In this document: positions 4,809 to 5,470 of the stretch, one piece after another
Layout: every line of letters starts with the position of its first letter
How positions within the stretch are numbered: position 1 is the first letter of the stretch
Assembly (NCBI GenBank): GCA_028678715.1
Contig: JAJRCY010000073.1
Coordinates: 1-5,470 of the forward strand
DNA: 5,470 nt
Reading direction: 5' to 3'
From: Methanomicrobiales archaeon
GTDB lineage: Archaea; Halobacteriota; Methanomicrobia; Methanomicrobiales; JACTUA01
Made by a program: the position numbers and the translations under genes
The notes under the pieces: model-generated
The model's database searches: none
Told to the model about the DNA's origin: nothing
What the model saw: the letters and a program-made list of their open reading frames with translations, nothing else

Positions 4809-5470
4809 ATGATCGCGGGGGCAGATCCCGAGTTCATCGAGGATCTCTCAGGATACCTGGACGTCCTCTCCAGCAGTGCCCGGCTCCGGATCCTGAAGCT
4901 GCTGGAGAAGGGCCCGAAGGATGCCCGGACGCTCGCAGCCGGCATTGACACGAGCTACGAGAACACGAAGAAGCACCTGGACCGGCTCCTCACCATCGGC
5001 GTGATCCGGAAGGAAGCCGGGTTCGGGAGGGAGACCTCCCGGGGCGTTCACCCGGTCTGGAACTATGCGCTCGTCCCCGGGAGCCTGGAGGGGATCGTCC
5101 GGAACCTGGGTCTCTTCGGGAACCTGCAGGTGACGCTCGCCCGCGGCGGCCTTGCGGATCGCCTCCGGGAGGTGCGGGTGCAGGTCTCCCGGGAGGTGCT
5201 GGAAGGGGCCGCAGTGCTGGTGATGCTGTCGGGCCCGGACGAGGGGAAGATCCTGCGCCTGGAGAGGCCGGCAGTCTCCATCGGCAGGGCGGATCCCGCG
5301 GGACCCCTGCCACCGGACCCCTCGCAGGCCATCGTGCTCCCCGAGCACTACCAGGCCGTCTCCCGTATCACCCGGCCTCACGGCAGGTTCATTCGGGCCG
5401 GAGAAGAATGGCAGTTCGAAGACACCGCCTCCACCGGCGGAAGCCGGCGGAACGGCGGACTGCTGGAGCC
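4809..5470 (+). CDS. Winged-helix (ArsR-like) transcription regulator with C-terminal FHA domain, 3'-partial
   Basis: Translation from the ATG at 4809 gives 220 codons and runs off the window without a stop. AGGAG at 4801-4805 precedes it closely. Residues about 15-70 form an ArsR-type winged helix: YLDVLSSSARLRILKLLEKG (16-35), then the turn and recognition helix around TSYENTKKHLDRLLTIGVI (48-66). A linker region (about 75-132) joins it to an FHA domain from about 134 onward: IGR at 158-160, VSR at 184-186, His191, WQFED at 201-205 and STGGSRRNG at 208-216, the counterpart of the usual STNGTxVNG. FHA domains bind phosphothreonine peptides, so a DNA-binding regulator that responds to Ser/Thr phosphorylation is the natural reading. 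The pocket is unusual: three extra residues sit between SR and His, and the Asn of STNGT is Gly. It is divergent from the four-pass membrane protein, its likely target. The true C-terminus is not visible. Confidence 0.88.
   Translation, partial: MIAGADPEFIEDLSGYLDVLSSSARLRILKLLEKGPKDARTLAAGIDTSYENTKKHLDRLLTIGVIRKEAGFGRETSRGVHPVWNYALVPGSLEGIVRNLGLFGNLQVTLARGGLADRLREVRVQVSREVLEGAAVLVMLSGPDEGKILRLERPAVSIGRADPAGPLPPDPSQAIVLPEHYQAVSRITRPHGRFIRAGEEWQFEDTASTGGSRRNGGLLE

Noticed and set aside
4673..4951. N-terminal extension of the four-pass membrane protein to 4951
   Set aside because: The extension overlaps the start of the FHA regulator in antisense and crosses both promoters; the ATGs at 4675/4672 fit much better.

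Overview
The window looks like GC-rich chromosomal DNA of a euryarchaeon, most probably a methanogen of the Methanomicrobiales type. This rests on an archaeal-clade YchF/OLA1-related GTPase, a stand-alone pyruvate-kinase C-terminal-like protein (COG1751 type), AT-rich TATA-like boxes about 25-35 bases before several starts with little or no leader (leaderless archaeal genes), an oligo-T terminator, and a winged-helix plus FHA regulator of a kind common in methanogens. No rRNA, tRNA, CRISPR array, transposase or phage gene is visible. The taxonomic call is inference from gene content.

Left part (1-1865), all on the minus strand. A two-gene operon begins at about 1859 with the COG1751-like soluble protein. 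Four bases after its stop comes a six-pass membrane protein (1264-431), which ends at an oligo-T terminator. Then follow about 370 bases without a convincing gene, and the first 20 codons of a probable exported or lipoprotein gene that leaves the window at base 1.

Middle (1866-3474), plus strand. The GTPase gene (1902-3071) is divergent from the COG1751 operon. The two starts are only 42 bases apart and their TATA-like boxes are interlocked. A small helical protein of unknown function (3154-3474) follows from its own TATA-like box.

Intergenic repeat zone (3475-3844). This 370-base stretch lies between convergent genes. It holds a large imperfect inverted repeat with matching TTGACTAT/ATAGTCAA ends, nested hairpins, and further copies of a GGCGGGGGCGGAG(C/T)CCCC hairpin. 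It is probably a small non-autonomous mobile-element remnant or a structured RNA/terminator element, and it is the least explained DNA in the window.

Right part (3845-5470). A minus-strand pair, a four-pass membrane protein (4672-4334) followed by a soluble helical protein (4306-3845), is divergent from a winged-helix/FHA regulator (4809 to the window end). The 133-base gap carries TATA-like boxes for both directions and two GGAT...ATCC inverted repeats that could be operators. The plausible unit is a phosphorylation-sensing transcription factor controlling an uncharacterised membrane-protein/partner pair. That link is inferred from layout alone.
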